Assembly: GCA_963756525.1 (NCBI GenBank)
Contig: CAVWNR010000009.1
Span: 310,001 to 374,000 of the forward strand
DNA from: CAVWNR01 sp963756525
GTDB taxonomy: Bacteria > Actinomycetota > Actinomycetes > Mycobacteriales > Jatrophihabitantaceae
DNA: 64,000 bases
Direction of reading: 5' to 3'
The position numbers were made by a program, and so were the translations under genes. Below, in pieces: positions 1 through 8,651 of the stretch (its first letter is position 1; every line of letters begins with the position of its first letter). The notes below the pieces were generated by a model that saw only the letters and a program-made list of their open reading frames with translations, was not told where the DNA came from and did not search any database.

Positions 1-261
1 GTGGAGCTGCTCTTCGACGCGCACCAGCGCATCCTCGGGCTGCGGGCGGTCGACGCAATGATCGAACACGCCTACCCCGTACGCCGCGTAGGCATCGGCG
101 CGACCAGCTACGTGATCGCAGCCCGGGCATTCACCAAGCACTACCGCATCGACACGGCCGTGTCACGTCGCTGGCCCGCGACCCTCGACACAGGCGTGCT
201 CTGCATCGACCTGAAAACCCAGGGCACCATCGTCACCGGCAACAAGCACACGCCCGACTAA
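1..261 (+). CDS. C-terminal part of conserved actinobacterial hypothetical protein
   Basis: The frame is open at the window's left edge, so the true start probably lies outside; 86 residues are visible, ending at a TAA stop. The visible portion is a soluble alpha/beta-type sequence with the segments AHQRILGLRAVD, HAYPVRRVG and FTKHYRIDTAVSRRWPA, then VLCIDLKTQGT near the end. From memory, similar tails occur in small actinobacterial proteins of about 130-150 residues with no assigned role. No catalytic motif or membrane segment is visible. The function is unknown; the call rests on the coherent, protein-like composition. Confidence 0.55.
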   Translation: MELLFDAHQRILGLRAVDAMIEHAYPVRRVGIGATSYVIAARAFTKHYRIDTAVSRRWPATLDTGVLCIDLKTQGTIVTGNKHTPD

Positions 262-350
262 CCGCGACCGGAGGACCCCCGCCCACCGGCATCGCTCAGC
301 CCGGTCGCCGGCGAGCGTCGATGGGCGCAAGGTGCTCGACGGCGCAAGAC

Positions 351-846
351 GATGCGGTCTATTCCGGCGCTGGTCGACTCGACATCATCCTGGTCGGTCT
401 AATCGCACTCGCCGCCGCAGTAATCGGGAACAACACCGGCTACGGACTGGGGCCGGTGCGGCGGGCGGCGAGTCGTGCTGCGGTTCGGGCAGTACGTGCT
501 GCTCACCGAGAAGCGAGAAGCGGCTAGACAGCGCCGGGTAGTGGTTCGACCGGCACGGCAGCAAGGCCGTCGTCGTGGCCCGCTTGATGGAAGGGCTGCG
601 ACACCCGACGGATGGATCGCGGGCATCACGGGGTATGCGCTGGCGCAAGTTCGCTGTGTACGACGCGCTCGGCGCCGTGCTCTGGGTCGGTACCTGGCTC
701 ACCGTCGGCTACGTCGCCGGCGACCACATCGACTCGGCGTACGGTGCCATCCGCCACTACCTGATCTACCTGATGGTAGGCGCCGCGATCCTCATCGTCA
801 CGATCACCGCACAGCACGTGCTCGGCCCGCGCCGCGACCGCTCGGC
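351..846 (+). pseudogene. Degraded DedA-family membrane protein (paralogue of 7016-7657)
   Basis: Three consecutive reading frames carry pieces of one DedA protein: VYSGAGRLDIILVGLIALAAAVIG (read in two halves around 354-440), then LRFGQYVLLTEKR (about 478-520), then FDRHGSKAVVVARLMEGLR and MRWRKFAVYDALGAVLW with GTWLTVGYVAG (about 545-730). They align in order with the intact DedA at 7016-7657, which has VYAGAARLNV, LRYGRYVFLTKDR and FIEGLRQLNG at the same places. About 45 N-terminal residues of the intact copy have no counterpart. At least two frame changes make this a pseudogene. DedA proteins are inner-membrane proteins linked to lipid translocation and membrane homeostasis. It lies about 6 kb from its intact twin. 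Confidence 0.85.
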
Positions 847-1177
847 CTTGAACCCAGAACGTCGCACCCAAATGCGGCCTCCCCGTAGCTCATGTGGCGC
901 GTCCGGCGGGGGTCACGACCCCGCCGCGCCGACCGTCGTGGATACGGCGCGGTGGCCCGGTGAGTGAGGTTCGACCGCTGCATGAGCTCGATCCGCGACT
1001 CGATTTCCTCGCTCGCACGACGGCATGACCGGAGTCTCGATCGGCGATCGATGCAATCCGGCAGGCCCAACGACGACGAACTAAGTCACAGGGGCGGCAC
1101 CTCGCCCCCACCCGCACCGCGGCGTGGGCCTGCCAACGTGCGTAGGCAGCAACACCGAAGGCACCGGAGGCTGCGCC
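847..1177. other. Gene-free stretch between DedA remnant and membrane reductase
   Basis: Frames are open here only because of high GC, and none looks protein-like. A GGAGG at 1166-1170 belongs to the next gene. I see no tRNA, terminator hairpin with a U tract, or repeat. Confidence 0.4.
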
Positions 1178-1906
1178 ATGTCCGATCCATCGAGCCACCA
1201 GCCAGCGCGGCATACCGGGCCAGCACCACAGCCGGGTGCCGACCGGGACGACGGGTCGAGCCGACGGCTGCGCGGGTCAGCGTCGGCGGCCGCTCGAATC
1301 GCGGTGCTCGTCGTCTACGCCGGCGGGCTGACCCTTCCCGCGTATGCCTTCTTTCACGACCGCGGCGGCGCTTCCGCCCTCGACGGCCTGAGCGGGCGCC
1401 CGCTGCTGCAAGTGCTGTTTCCGCTGGTCGGTCTTTACGCGTTCACGTTCGTCACCGCGCAAGTGCTGATCACCACGAATCTGCGCTGGTTGACGCTACT
1501 GTGGCCAGGCGTGATCCACTATCACCGCGCGCAGGGCATCTTCGCGCTGGTGTTCGCGCTGGCGCACCCGCTGTTCATCCTCGCTGGGTTCGGCGTGGCC
1601 ACATTCCTCGCGACCGGCTTCGTCCGGCCAGCGCTCGCCGGCTGGCTCATCCCCGCCTACACCGCCCTGGCGCTGCTGCTGCTCACTGTCACCACCGCAC
1701 TCCTGGCCTGGTCAGGCCGGCGCCTGACCTGGTGGAGGACCGTGCACCGTCTCAACTACCTCGTGTTCGCGCTGGTGTGGATCCACTCCTGGTTCATCGG
1801 CACCGACACGCACACCGGCCTCGTGCGCACCGTTTGGCTCGTCTATCTGGCGGTCGTGGTTGCGTCGACCGCTGGACGCATCGCCCGCGCGCCTGAGAGT
1901 CGCTGA
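1178..1906 (+). CDS. Ferric reductase-like transmembrane protein
   Basis: A 242-residue integral membrane protein. After a hydrophilic Pro/Asp-rich N-terminus (about residues 1-35) come roughly six hydrophobic segments. Histidines sit in the membrane region (VIHYHRAQG, LAHPLF, VHRLNYLVF, IHSWFIG), the pattern of the ferric_reduct / MsrQ-YedZ-like heme-binding domain, which passes electrons across the membrane to a partner. No FAD or NAD domain follows, so it needs a partner or acts as a stand-alone heme protein. The ATG at 1178 is chosen for the GGAGG at 1166-1170, seven bases upstream. An ECF sigma/anti-sigma pair follows in the same direction after about 260 bases. The substrate is not deducible. 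Confidence 0.75.
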   Translation: MSDPSSHQPARHTGPAPQPGADRDDGSSRRLRGSASAAARIAVLVVYAGGLTLPAYAFFHDRGGASALDGLSGRPLLQVLFPLVGLYAFTFVTAQVLITTNLRWLTLLWPGVIHYHRAQGIFALVFALAHPLFILAGFGVATFLATGFVRPALAGWLIPAYTALALLLLTVTTALLAWSGRRLTWWRTVHRLNYLVFALVWIHSWFIGTDTHTGLVRTVWLVYLAVVVASTAGRIARAPESR

Positions 1907-2168
1907 CATCGAGGTCACCTGATCTCCGGTGGTGCGCTGCCGCCGCTTCGACGGGCCGGGGCCCCACTGTGCAGGCGCTGCGCCCCACCAGCACGCGCGG
2001 GCTGGTCGGCCGCGGCGGATGGGCGACCCGTGCTGGGCCTGGCGGAGATCACGCGATGCTGCGCATCGCCGGGCATTCGACGTGCCGGCGGCCGAGCTCG
2101 CGGTGGACCGCGGCCGCCTCGTTAGGCTCCCACGCGGACGATCAAGCGCGCATGGAACCGGACCGGGT

Positions 2169-2723
2169 GTGGGCGACGAACTGTCGGGTGTGGAGGCCGC
2201 GCTCGATTCGATTGGCCGGCGCCTTGCCGGCGGTGAGTCCGACGCGCTTGAGGAGTGCTATCGCACGCTGGGGCCGCTGGTGCTGGCGTATCTGCGGCGC
2301 TACGTCCCGGCGGCGGATGTCGAGGACGTGCTGCAGCGGGTCTTCTACGAGGTGTGGCGGGCGCGTGAGCGGTTCGACCCAGACCGTAGCCTCCGCGCCT
2401 GGGTGCTCGGGATCGCGCAGAAACGGGCGATCGACCAGCTGCGGCGGCACCACGACAAGGTCGTCACGCTCGACGCGGTCCGCGAGCTCACCGGGGATGA
2501 CGGGCGGGTGACGGCGGATCGAATCATGTGGGCCGATGAGCTGCGGGGAGCGCTGGGGCAGCTGCCGGACCTGCAGCGGCAGGTGATCGCGATGGCGTAC
2601 TTCGGCGGGTACACCCAGTCAGAGATCGCGGCTGTGCTGGGGGTGCCGTTGGGCACCGTGAAAACGCGCACCGCGCGGGGTTTGCAGCGCCTGGCCGGCC
2701 TACTGGAAGGGAACCGGCCGTGA
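2169..2723 (+). CDS. ECF-family RNA polymerase sigma factor
   Basis: About 184 residues. Region 2 is visible as DVEDVLQRVFYEVWRARERFD followed by SLRAWVLGIAQKRAIDQLRR. Region 4 is LPDLQRQVIAMAYFGGYT followed by QSEIAAVLGVPLGTVKTR, the helix-turn-helix that reads the -35 element. The frame is open upstream to 1929, but the extra residues are low-complexity and not sigma-like, so I start at the GTG at 2169 (GTG 2190 is an alternative). The stop overlaps the next start (GTGA, 2720-2723), so the sigma and its anti-sigma are translationally coupled, as in SigK/RskA-type pairs. It probably directs a small stress or redox regulon that may include its own operon. Confidence 0.88.
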   Translation: MGDELSGVEAALDSIGRRLAGGESDALEECYRTLGPLVLAYLRRYVPAADVEDVLQRVFYEVWRARERFDPDRSLRAWVLGIAQKRAIDQLRRHHDKVVTLDAVRELTGDDGRVTADRIMWADELRGALGQLPDLQRQVIAMAYFGGYTQSEIAAVLGVPLGTVKTRTARGLQRLAGLLEGNRP

Positions 2724-3481
2724 CCACCGCCGCGCACGTGTACGAGGAGTTGCCCGCGCTGCTACGCGGCGAGGCCGACCGCGCGACCGTGTCCTCGGCG
2801 GCGGCGCACCTGCGCGAATGCGAGGACTGCCGACAGGAGCTGATCTCTGCCCTGCTGGCGCACGCGGCGCTGGCCTCCGCCGCCCGATACGCACCCGATC
2901 TCGCCGCGATGCTGGCCGGACCCGCCGCCGAACCCGCCGGCGATGCCGGCGACGAACCGCCGCCGGCAGCCGCCGCGCAGCCCGACCCGGCGTTGCTGCC
3001 GGACTTCGGCCCGATACTCGCCAGCGTCCGCGCGGACCGGCCACCCGGGCCCGCCCGGCCACCGCGCGCATTCCGACCGCGCTGGCTCGCGGCGGCCGCG
3101 GTGGTGGGCATCGGTCTGGGCGTCGGCGGGGTCGCCGCCGCCGACGCGCTGCACACCGGGCCAAGTGCCCGCACCGTGCAGCTCGCCGCGTTCGGCACGG
3201 GCACCGTGCCGGCCACGGCGAAGATCGTCGGCGGGCACGAGGTGAAGGTGGACGCGGCGGCGCTGCCGACACCGGGCCCCGATCGACTGTATGAGGTATG
3301 GCTGACCAACAAAGCGCGCACCCAGATGTACGCGGTCGGATCATTGCCCGCCGGCCGCACCGGCACGTTCACCGTCGCCCCCGCGCTACTGCACACCTAC
3401 AGCGCGCTCGAGGTCAGCGTCCAGCCACTGTCCGACTCCGGGTATTCCGGGGTCAGCGTGCTACGCGGAACCTATGGCTGA
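2720..3481 (+). CDS. Membrane anti-sigma factor, RskA-like, with zinc-binding N-terminus
   Basis: 253 residues. The N-terminal cytoplasmic part carries HLRECEDC (H-x3-C-x2-C), the ZAS zinc-binding signature of anti-sigma factors. A Pro/Ala-rich linker follows, then one membrane span around residues 115-137 (WLAAAAVVGIGLGVGGVAAA), and then an extracytoplasmic domain with VTVPATAKIVGG-type strands and LYEVWLTN, matching the anti-sigma-K factor RskA domain. It should sequester the sigma factor encoded immediately upstream until proteolysis releases it. The start GTG at 2720 overlaps the sigma stop by four bases. Confidence 0.85.
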   Translation: MTTAAHVYEELPALLRGEADRATVSSAAAHLRECEDCRQELISALLAHAALASAARYAPDLAAMLAGPAAEPAGDAGDEPPPAAAAQPDPALLPDFGPILASVRADRPPGPARPPRAFRPRWLAAAAVVGIGLGVGGVAAADALHTGPSARTVQLAAFGTGTVPATAKIVGGHEVKVDAAALPTPGPDRLYEVWLTNKARTQMYAVGSLPAGRTGTFTVAPALLHTYSALEVSVQPLSDSGYSGVSVLRGTYG

Positions 3482-3639
3482 CCGGTTTCCAGGAACCGGA
3501 CCGCCTTCTGCGCGAACTGCCTGTCGAAGCCGTTACCCCGGTGGCTGACTCGCCTCGCGTAAGGGCGAACGTCGCATGGTCGTCGCGACGCCGGCATGCC
3601 GACCTCGACCAGTTCGGCGACAACCAAAATAGGGGTCGC

Positions 3640-4178
3640 CTATCTTGAGACGGGCCGCGGCGACCTACTGCTGCTGGGCGTCGCGCCGGGCTTGCCAGAT
3701 ATCGGGATGACGTCGGCCGCGGTCAGAAACGGGGACCCCGGCGCTGCTTCATGATCCCGGGCGGCTCGGTAAAAAAGCCTGTGGTCCGCGACGACCAGCG
3801 TGTCGTCCTGTTCGAGGATCAGCATCGCATCGCCGCGCTGGGCAGTGTCAGCCACCAGCGCCCGCGGGCATGCGCTGCGACGCTCCCATTCGGTGCCTAG
3901 CGGCGTCCAGCGTGATAGATCGTCGCCCGAGTGCCGCTGACGGCGATCGCAGTGGCGATCGACCGCTTGCGGGGCGCGCTCTCGTCTTTCATGTGCAGCC
4001 GCCGCTGCCCGGGCAGCACCAGCCCGCGCAGCATCCTGCGCGTGGCATCGAGATCGCCGGGCACGACGACGCTGGCGACGAGCAGGTCCCCCCGCGAGCA
4101 CCGCGCCGAGCTCATCGACGGCAGCCGCGCGGCGCTGCGCGGCTTCGCCGAGACCGTCGACGCGGCCGCGGCCACCAT
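3640..4178 (-). pseudogene. Frameshifted remnant of a conserved actinobacterial hypothetical protein
   Basis: Two minus-strand frames hold consecutive protein-like pieces. The first, about 4100-3900, reads LLVASVVVPGDLDATRRML and VLPGQRRLHMKDESAPRKRS with AIAVSGTRATIYHA. The second, about 3830-3660, reads MLILEQDDTLVVADHRLFYRA. From memory these resemble the N-terminal and central parts of a roughly 200-residue actinobacterial protein of unknown function with the pattern LPGQ-RLHF-KES-RKR followed by LVLEQDDSLV. A frame change near 3900 separates them and the usual C-terminus is missing. It is read as a pseudogene; the family assignment is from memory and the function is unknown. Confidence 0.45.
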
Positions 4179-4479
4179 CCCCGACCCGTTCGACCAGCAG
4201 ACCCTGCAGCGCGCTACGCTGACCAGGCGCTACGCCAGACCGTCGCCGCCGAGCCCGTCCGCGGGGTCGCCGCGGCGGGCCACTCGCCGGTGTTCGAGCG
4301 GGCCGGCGAATCCACCCTCGACACGCTGCGCCCGCCGACGCGCGATGCGCGCCTCACCTCCGGGCACGGCTTCACCCAACCACCCCCGACATGCTCGCCG
4401 CCGCGGCCGTCAACGGCCCCGGCCAGCCGCCCGCACCGCCGGCCCCGGCGGGCACAGGCCGCTGCGCAACAGCAGCAAG
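4179..4479. other. Unassigned stretch inside the remnant region
   Basis: Plus-strand fragments such as RAALRGFAETVDAAAATIPDPF (read in short pieces near 4110-4200) and RYADQALRQTVAAEPVRG in another frame look like the tail of a lost gene, but no family can be assigned. No intact gene, RNA or repeat is visible. Confidence 0.3.
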
Positions 4480-4736
4480 CTCAGCCGGTAGCACCCGGCA
4501 AGCGCGCCAGCTCCATGACCGTGCCCCGGCCCGCCGCGGCCGTACCACCCCACCGGTCGCGCAGCCGGGCCGCGCTCGACGTGGCCGAGATCGGCGCGAC
4601 GTGTTTCCGTTCGTGCATCTCCGGTCCTGGTCCCGGTCAGCGAACGGCGCACCGAGTCGGGCAGCGTCTGGATCTTCTCGGCCAGGGCGTCGCGGACCTG
4701 CTCGGGTTTGTCCCCGTCGGGCAGGTGCAGCAGCAT
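4480..4736 (-). mobile_element. Remnant of an IS30-family transposase
   Basis: Reading the minus strand from 4736, the frame gives LHLPDGDKPEQVRDALAEKIQ and TLPDSVRRSLT. This matches the catalytic core of IS30-type DDE transposases, in which this stretch precedes the WDQGxEM motif. A frame change follows, and the next frame continues with GPEMHERKHVAPIS, the expected continuation. The DDE remainder and both terminal inverted repeats are missing, so this is debris. It sits 22 bases beyond the 3' end of the MFS gene at 4759, so past IS activity may explain the broken genes around 3.5-4.7 kb. Confidence 0.65.
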
Positions 4737-4758
4737 CGTGTACCGGTGGAGCGCTGGA

Positions 4759-6342
4759 CTAGCCGGCGGCGTCGTGGATGCGTTGTTCGGAGGCGATGGC
4801 GGTGGCGACGTCGCCGGGGTAGGTGCGCCGGGCGACGAGCAGCAGCAGCGCGCAAGCGGCGAACAGTGGCACCAGCATGATCAGGAAGCTGCGGTCCAGT
4901 CCGAGCCCGCCGTGTGGTTGCGCGCCGGTGGGATGACCGAAGCCGCCGCCGCGGCCGCCGAGCAGGGTGGAGAGGAACCCGAATAGCAGCGGGGCGGAGG
5001 CCTCCAGGGCGGTGCGCAGCATGGTGCGGACCGCCTCGGCTCGGCCCCACAGCCGAGAGGGCATGATGTCGAGCCGGGCGGCGTCCAGGGGCGGGTTGGA
5101 GCCGCCGACACCGGCCGCGGCGAGGAAGAACAGCGGCACCGCGATCAGCGCCGACGCGGTGAGCAGGCCGGGGATGCACAGGGTCGCAGCGAGCAGGAAC
5201 GACATGCCGGCGACCAGTGGGCGCACGGTGATGTGGTGGCGGCTGATGAGGGCGTCGCTGAGCCGCCCGCTGATCAGGATGCCGATCAGCGACCCGGCTC
5301 CGACCAGGACCAGCACGATGCTGGCCAGTCCCCGATCGAGCCCGTACCGGGCCTTGGCGAACTCGATGGCGAAGGTACGCAGGCCAGCAAAGAAGAAGTA
5401 GCCCAGCGACGATGCGACGATCAGCACCAGGTTGGTGCGGATGGTCAGCACGTAGCGCACCGCCCACCACAGCGAACGGCCGGTCGGGTCCTCGTCGAGC
5501 ACCAACTCCTCGTGCGGGGTGACCTGTGCCCGCTGCACCTCGCGCTTAAGGGCTGTCTCGGATCGGGGCTGGTCCTCGGTGGCTTCTGGCTCGTGCCCGC
5601 GGTTGTCGTCCGCGTCGATGCGTGGTCCGTCGGCCTGCTCGACGTCGTCGGCCGACGGGATCCGGGTGGCGCCGACCGGCAGCTGGCTCTGCCCGCCGCG
5701 TGCCGGTTCGGGCAGCAGCGTGTGCACCGCCCAGGCCAGGCCCAGACCGATGACGGCGAGCAGCAGAAACGACACGCGCCAGCTCGTCGCGGCGCCGAGG
5801 TCGCCGGAGATCAGCAGCCCGAAACCGCCGCCGACCAGCTCACCGGCCAGGATGAACCCGTAGATCTTGCCGCGTTCGGCGGCGGCGAACAGGTCGCCGG
5901 TCAGCGACGCGACCACCGGGCCGGCCGCGGCGACGACCGCACCGAGGGCCAGGCGGGACAGCAGCAGCATGAGGTAGGACTGCGCGGCTCCGCTCGCGAC
6001 CATCGCGGCGCACCAGAACAGGATGCTGACGGTCAGCAGGTTCACCCGGTTGACCCGGTCGGCGAGCCGCCCGAACGACAGGGTGGTCAGCACGCCGACC
6101 GCGCTGGAGACGGTGACCAGCAGGCCGATGGCGGTGTTGCCGACGTGCAGGGCGGATTCCAGCTCGGTGGCCAGGGCGCCGACCGTCGCCTGGTCGGCGC
6201 TGGTCAGCGACAAGACGCCGGCCAGCAAGACGATGACCCGCAGCCGGGCCCGACCGCCGGTCGCCGCGGCGAGCTTGTCCTCGACGCCGCGGCGAAACCA
6301 GCGCCGCACCCGGCGCATCGTTGGGGAGCCGATTCCGCCCAT
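4759..6342 (-). CDS. MFS transporter (cassette copy A, intact)
   Basis: 527 residues with about 12 membrane spans in two halves, separated by a long charged loop (about residues 235-300, rich in Asp/Glu/Arg). The N-half carries the MFS signature FGRLADRVNRVN between spans 2 and 3; the C-half has GRLSDALISRHH. The start ATG (6342-6340) overlaps the stop of the upstream DMT remnant (ATGA), so the pair was once translationally coupled. The longer upstream frame overlaps that DMT gene and is not used. A decayed relative, sharing ASLTGDLF-AAER, IYGFIL-GEL and LLPEPARGGQS, lies at 23161-23640. The substrate is unknown; export is likely from the family, but this is inference. Confidence 0.85.
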   Translation of the reverse strand: MGGIGSPTMRRVRRWFRRGVEDKLAAATGGRARLRVIVLLAGVLSLTSADQATVGALATELESALHVGNTAIGLLVTVSSAVGVLTTLSFGRLADRVNRVNLLTVSILFWCAAMVASGAAQSYLMLLLSRLALGAVVAAAGPVVASLTGDLFAAAERGKIYGFILAGELVGGGFGLLISGDLGAATSWRVSFLLLAVIGLGLAWAVHTLLPEPARGGQSQLPVGATRIPSADDVEQADGPRIDADDNRGHEPEATEDQPRSETALKREVQRAQVTPHEELVLDEDPTGRSLWWAVRYVLTIRTNLVLIVASSLGYFFFAGLRTFAIEFAKARYGLDRGLASIVLVLVGAGSLIGILISGRLSDALISRHHITVRPLVAGMSFLLAATLCIPGLLTASALIAVPLFFLAAAGVGGSNPPLDAARLDIMPSRLWGRAEAVRTMLRTALEASAPLLFGFLSTLLGGRGGGFGHPTGAQPHGGLGLDRSFLIMLVPLFAACALLLLVARRTYPGDVATAIASEQRIHDAAG

Positions 6343-6884
6343 CACCGCATGTCCGTGGCCCGGCTTGGCTCGGCTGCGGGCCGGCTTTCCGGCCCGGGTG
6401 ACATGTCGCGCTGGTGGGCGCGGTGGCGTGCATGGATCTCGTCGCGGCCGGCGACCAGCGGGGAGCGGGACAGCCGCGGCACCACCCAGCTGGTTACCGC
6501 CGCGGACACGACCGCCAGCGCGATGTAGTAGACCCCGCCGCCGGCCGCCTCGCCGTAACTGAGGGTTCCCCCCAGCGTGGAGAGCACCGGGTTCGCGCCG
6601 GTCAGCCCGGGCTGGGCGGCGACCGGTATGCCGGTCTTGCACGCGCTCTCCAGCCAGAACCTCGCCAACCCGCCGGCAGCCACCATGGCGTAGGTCTGAC
6701 CGGTGAGGAAGATCGTCCCGAAGCCGCCGCTCAACGCGCGGGTCGTGTCTTCATGAACGCCACGGCGACCAGCCTCAGCTCGAGGTTCCGGGCAGCCGAC
6801 TCCGGCCGATCCAGCCTCGCGCCGCAGCACCGACGCGGCAGCATTCACGTGGGCCGCGCGGGCGGCGAACAGGCAGCTCAGCAT
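6342..6884 (-). pseudogene. Internally deleted DMT-family permease (cassette copy A)
   Basis: The first residues, CLFAARAAHVNAAASVLRR, match the start of the intact DMT at 22223 (YLFAALAAIANAISSVLQR). The C-terminal part has QTYAMVAAGGLARFWL, VAAQPGLTGANPVLS and LSRSPLVAGRDE, matching QTYAMIAAGALAMFLL, VAAQPGITATDPVVS and LSRSPLVSGDE there. Roughly residues 25-190 of the intact 313-residue protein are missing, and the junction region shows a frame disturbance. What remains could encode about 180 residues with four spans, unlikely to transport. Its stop overlaps the MFS start, so it may persist because it couples translation of the intact MFS. Confidence 0.8.
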
Positions 6885-7015
6885 GCCGGCGACCCCGCCC
6901 ACGGCCGGTCATCTGGCAGCGAAATCGGCGACGCATGCGACGGCGACCCTCCGGAGCTGCCCCGCATGATGGAGGAGATGACCATGCCGTTACTCGACGA
7001 TTTGCCGGCTCGCCG

Positions 7016-7657
7016 GTGAGCCCGCCGCCACAGCTGCCCGGTGTACTCGGGCATCTGGCGCCGCTGCTCAACCAGCATGGGTATCTCGCCGTCGGCGGCC
7101 TGGTGCTCCTGGAAGATTTCGGCCTGCCGGTGCCCGGCGAGACGATCCTGGTCGCGGCCGCGGTCTACGCAGGGGCCGCGCGGCTCAACGTGGTGGCGGT
7201 CGGGCTGGTCGCTCTGGCGGCCGCGATCATCGGCGACAACATCGGCTTCGCGATCGGTCACTTCGGCGGCCGACGGCTGGCGTTGCGCTATGGCCGATAC
7301 GTGTTCCTCACCAAAGACCGGCTCGACCGCGCTCAAGATCTCATCGGCCGGCACGGCGGCAAGATCGTGATTGTGGCCCGGTTCATCGAGGGGCTGCGCC
7401 AGCTCAACGGCGTCATCACCGGGATCGCCGGCATGCGTTGGGCGGCCTTTGTCGCCTTCAATGCGCTCGGCGCCACGCTGTGGGTTGGTGCCTGGCTCAC
7501 CGTCGGCTACGTTTCCGGCCGCCACATCGACACCATCTACCGCATCGGTAGCCGCTACGAGCTGTACTTCGGCATCGCTGTCGCAGCGCTGATCCTGGCC
7601 GCGATAACCCGGCACCTGCTGCGCCGGCGCCGCGCGGACCGCGCCGGCCAGCGGTAG
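7016..7657 (+). CDS. DedA-family membrane protein (intact copy)
   Basis: 213 residues in the usual DedA size range. Visible family features are EDFGLPVPGETILVAA near the N-terminus (re-entrant segment with E and P), GDNIGFAIGHFGGRR, then RHGGKIVIVARFIEGLR with QLNGVITGIAGM, and a C-terminal pair of spans ending in RRRRADR. DedA proteins are polytopic membrane proteins implicated in phospholipid flipping and envelope homeostasis. The GTG at 7016 is chosen because homology begins there; the frame is open to 6935 but the extra residues are not DedA-like. It converges with the aldose epimerase remnant (20-base gap). Confidence 0.88.
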   Translation: MSPPPQLPGVLGHLAPLLNQHGYLAVGGLVLLEDFGLPVPGETILVAAAVYAGAARLNVVAVGLVALAAAIIGDNIGFAIGHFGGRRLALRYGRYVFLTKDRLDRAQDLIGRHGGKIVIVARFIEGLRQLNGVITGIAGMRWAAFVAFNALGATLWVGAWLTVGYVSGRHIDTIYRIGSRYELYFGIAVAALILAAITRHLLRRRRADRAGQR

Positions 7658-7677
7658 CGCCCGCGCTGCCGTGCGGA

Positions 7678-8618
7678 TCACCCCGGCCGGATTCTCCAGC
7701 GAGCCGCTGTCGATTGCCCGGGCTTCAGCCGGGTCAGCCCCAAACCGGTGCGGAAGGCATTCGGCGCGCAGGTCATCCGCTCGACGCCCAGGCCGCGCCG
7801 CCGCGGCTGTGCCGGCTGGGGTGCGCGAGGTATAGATCTCGACGAACGGGTAACTCTCTTCGACCCAGAGCGAGACCCGTCGCCCGTCCGATGCCGCGAG
7901 CCCGGCCAGACCAGCCCGGCGGCGTCGCGGGTCAAGTCGGTGAAGGTGTAGTCGATCTGCTGCCCGTCGATCATCTGCCCGTCGCGGTAGTCGTGGTCGA
8001 AGCCGGCGACCGCGAGCTCAGCGGTGGGCAGCCCACGCTGGTCGGTGAGCAGCCACCGGGCGGCGTCCTGCTCCAGCGTGCACGAGTCCATGACGTCAGT
8101 TCCCACGAACAGGTACGGGTGTTGACAGGCACCATACGGGCAGGGCCGATCGCCGAGGCAGGTCGCCGAGGTGTGCGCGGCCAGCCCACCCTCGTCGAGG
8201 CGGTACTCGACCGACAGGTCCAGGGCGAACGGGTAGCCGACCAGCGGGTGCAGCACGGTACCCATCCACATCCGGTCGGTGCCCTGCTGGCGGCAGGTCC
8301 CGCTGCGCCAGCGCAGCAAGCCCCGAATCGCGTTGTGCTTGTCCGGCTCGGTGAGGGTTAGGTGATAATCGACCCGGTCGATGGTGTAGGCACCGTCGGC
8401 GATACGGTTCGGCCACACGGTCAACGGCAGGCCGCGGGCGCCGGTGCAGCGCTGATCGGGCGGATAGCCGTCAAGCACGTGGTTGCCCGCGCAGAGGTGC
8501 TCGGACAGCCCGCCGCCGGCGCCGACCACGGTCGCCTGATGCTCGCCGCACCGGATCTGCAACTACTGCGCCCCGGACGGCGACTCCGCCCGGCGCTGGG
8601 TCGGTGTCTGCTGCACTG
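7678..8618 (-). pseudogene. Aldose 1-epimerase with nonsense codon and two frameshifts
   Basis: The family is clear: EVGGG-type N-terminus (ATVVGAGGGLSEH), LTVWPNRIADG, NAIRGLLRW, HPYLFVG, GFDHDYRDG, and RRGLGVERMTCAPNAFRTG at the end. Reading from GTG 8618, which has AAAGGAG just upstream, an in-frame TAG at 8565-8563 interrupts where relatives have GEQY-type sequence. A later TTG at 8562 could restart. Near 7906 one base is missing from a G run and the frame moves; the shifted frame continues correctly with LAASDGRRVSLWVEESYPFVEIYT. A second shift near 7803-7810 restores the first frame. Aldose epimerases interconvert sugar anomers, which would fit the sugar-oxidation operon upstream. It is inactive unless these are read errors. 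Confidence 0.8.
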
Positions 8619-8620
8619 AT

Positions 8621-8650
8621 CTCCTTTGCTTCCGCTCTCCTTTGCTTCCG
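8621..8650 (-). repeat. Tandem duplication of a ribosome-binding segment
   Basis: A 14-base unit containing AAAGGAG on the minus strand is repeated directly (8621-8634 and 8637-8650), two bases apart. It gives two Shine-Dalgarno cores ahead of the GTG at 8618 of the epimerase remnant. The inner copy has a workable spacing. Confidence 0.7.
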
Positions 8651-8651
8651 C

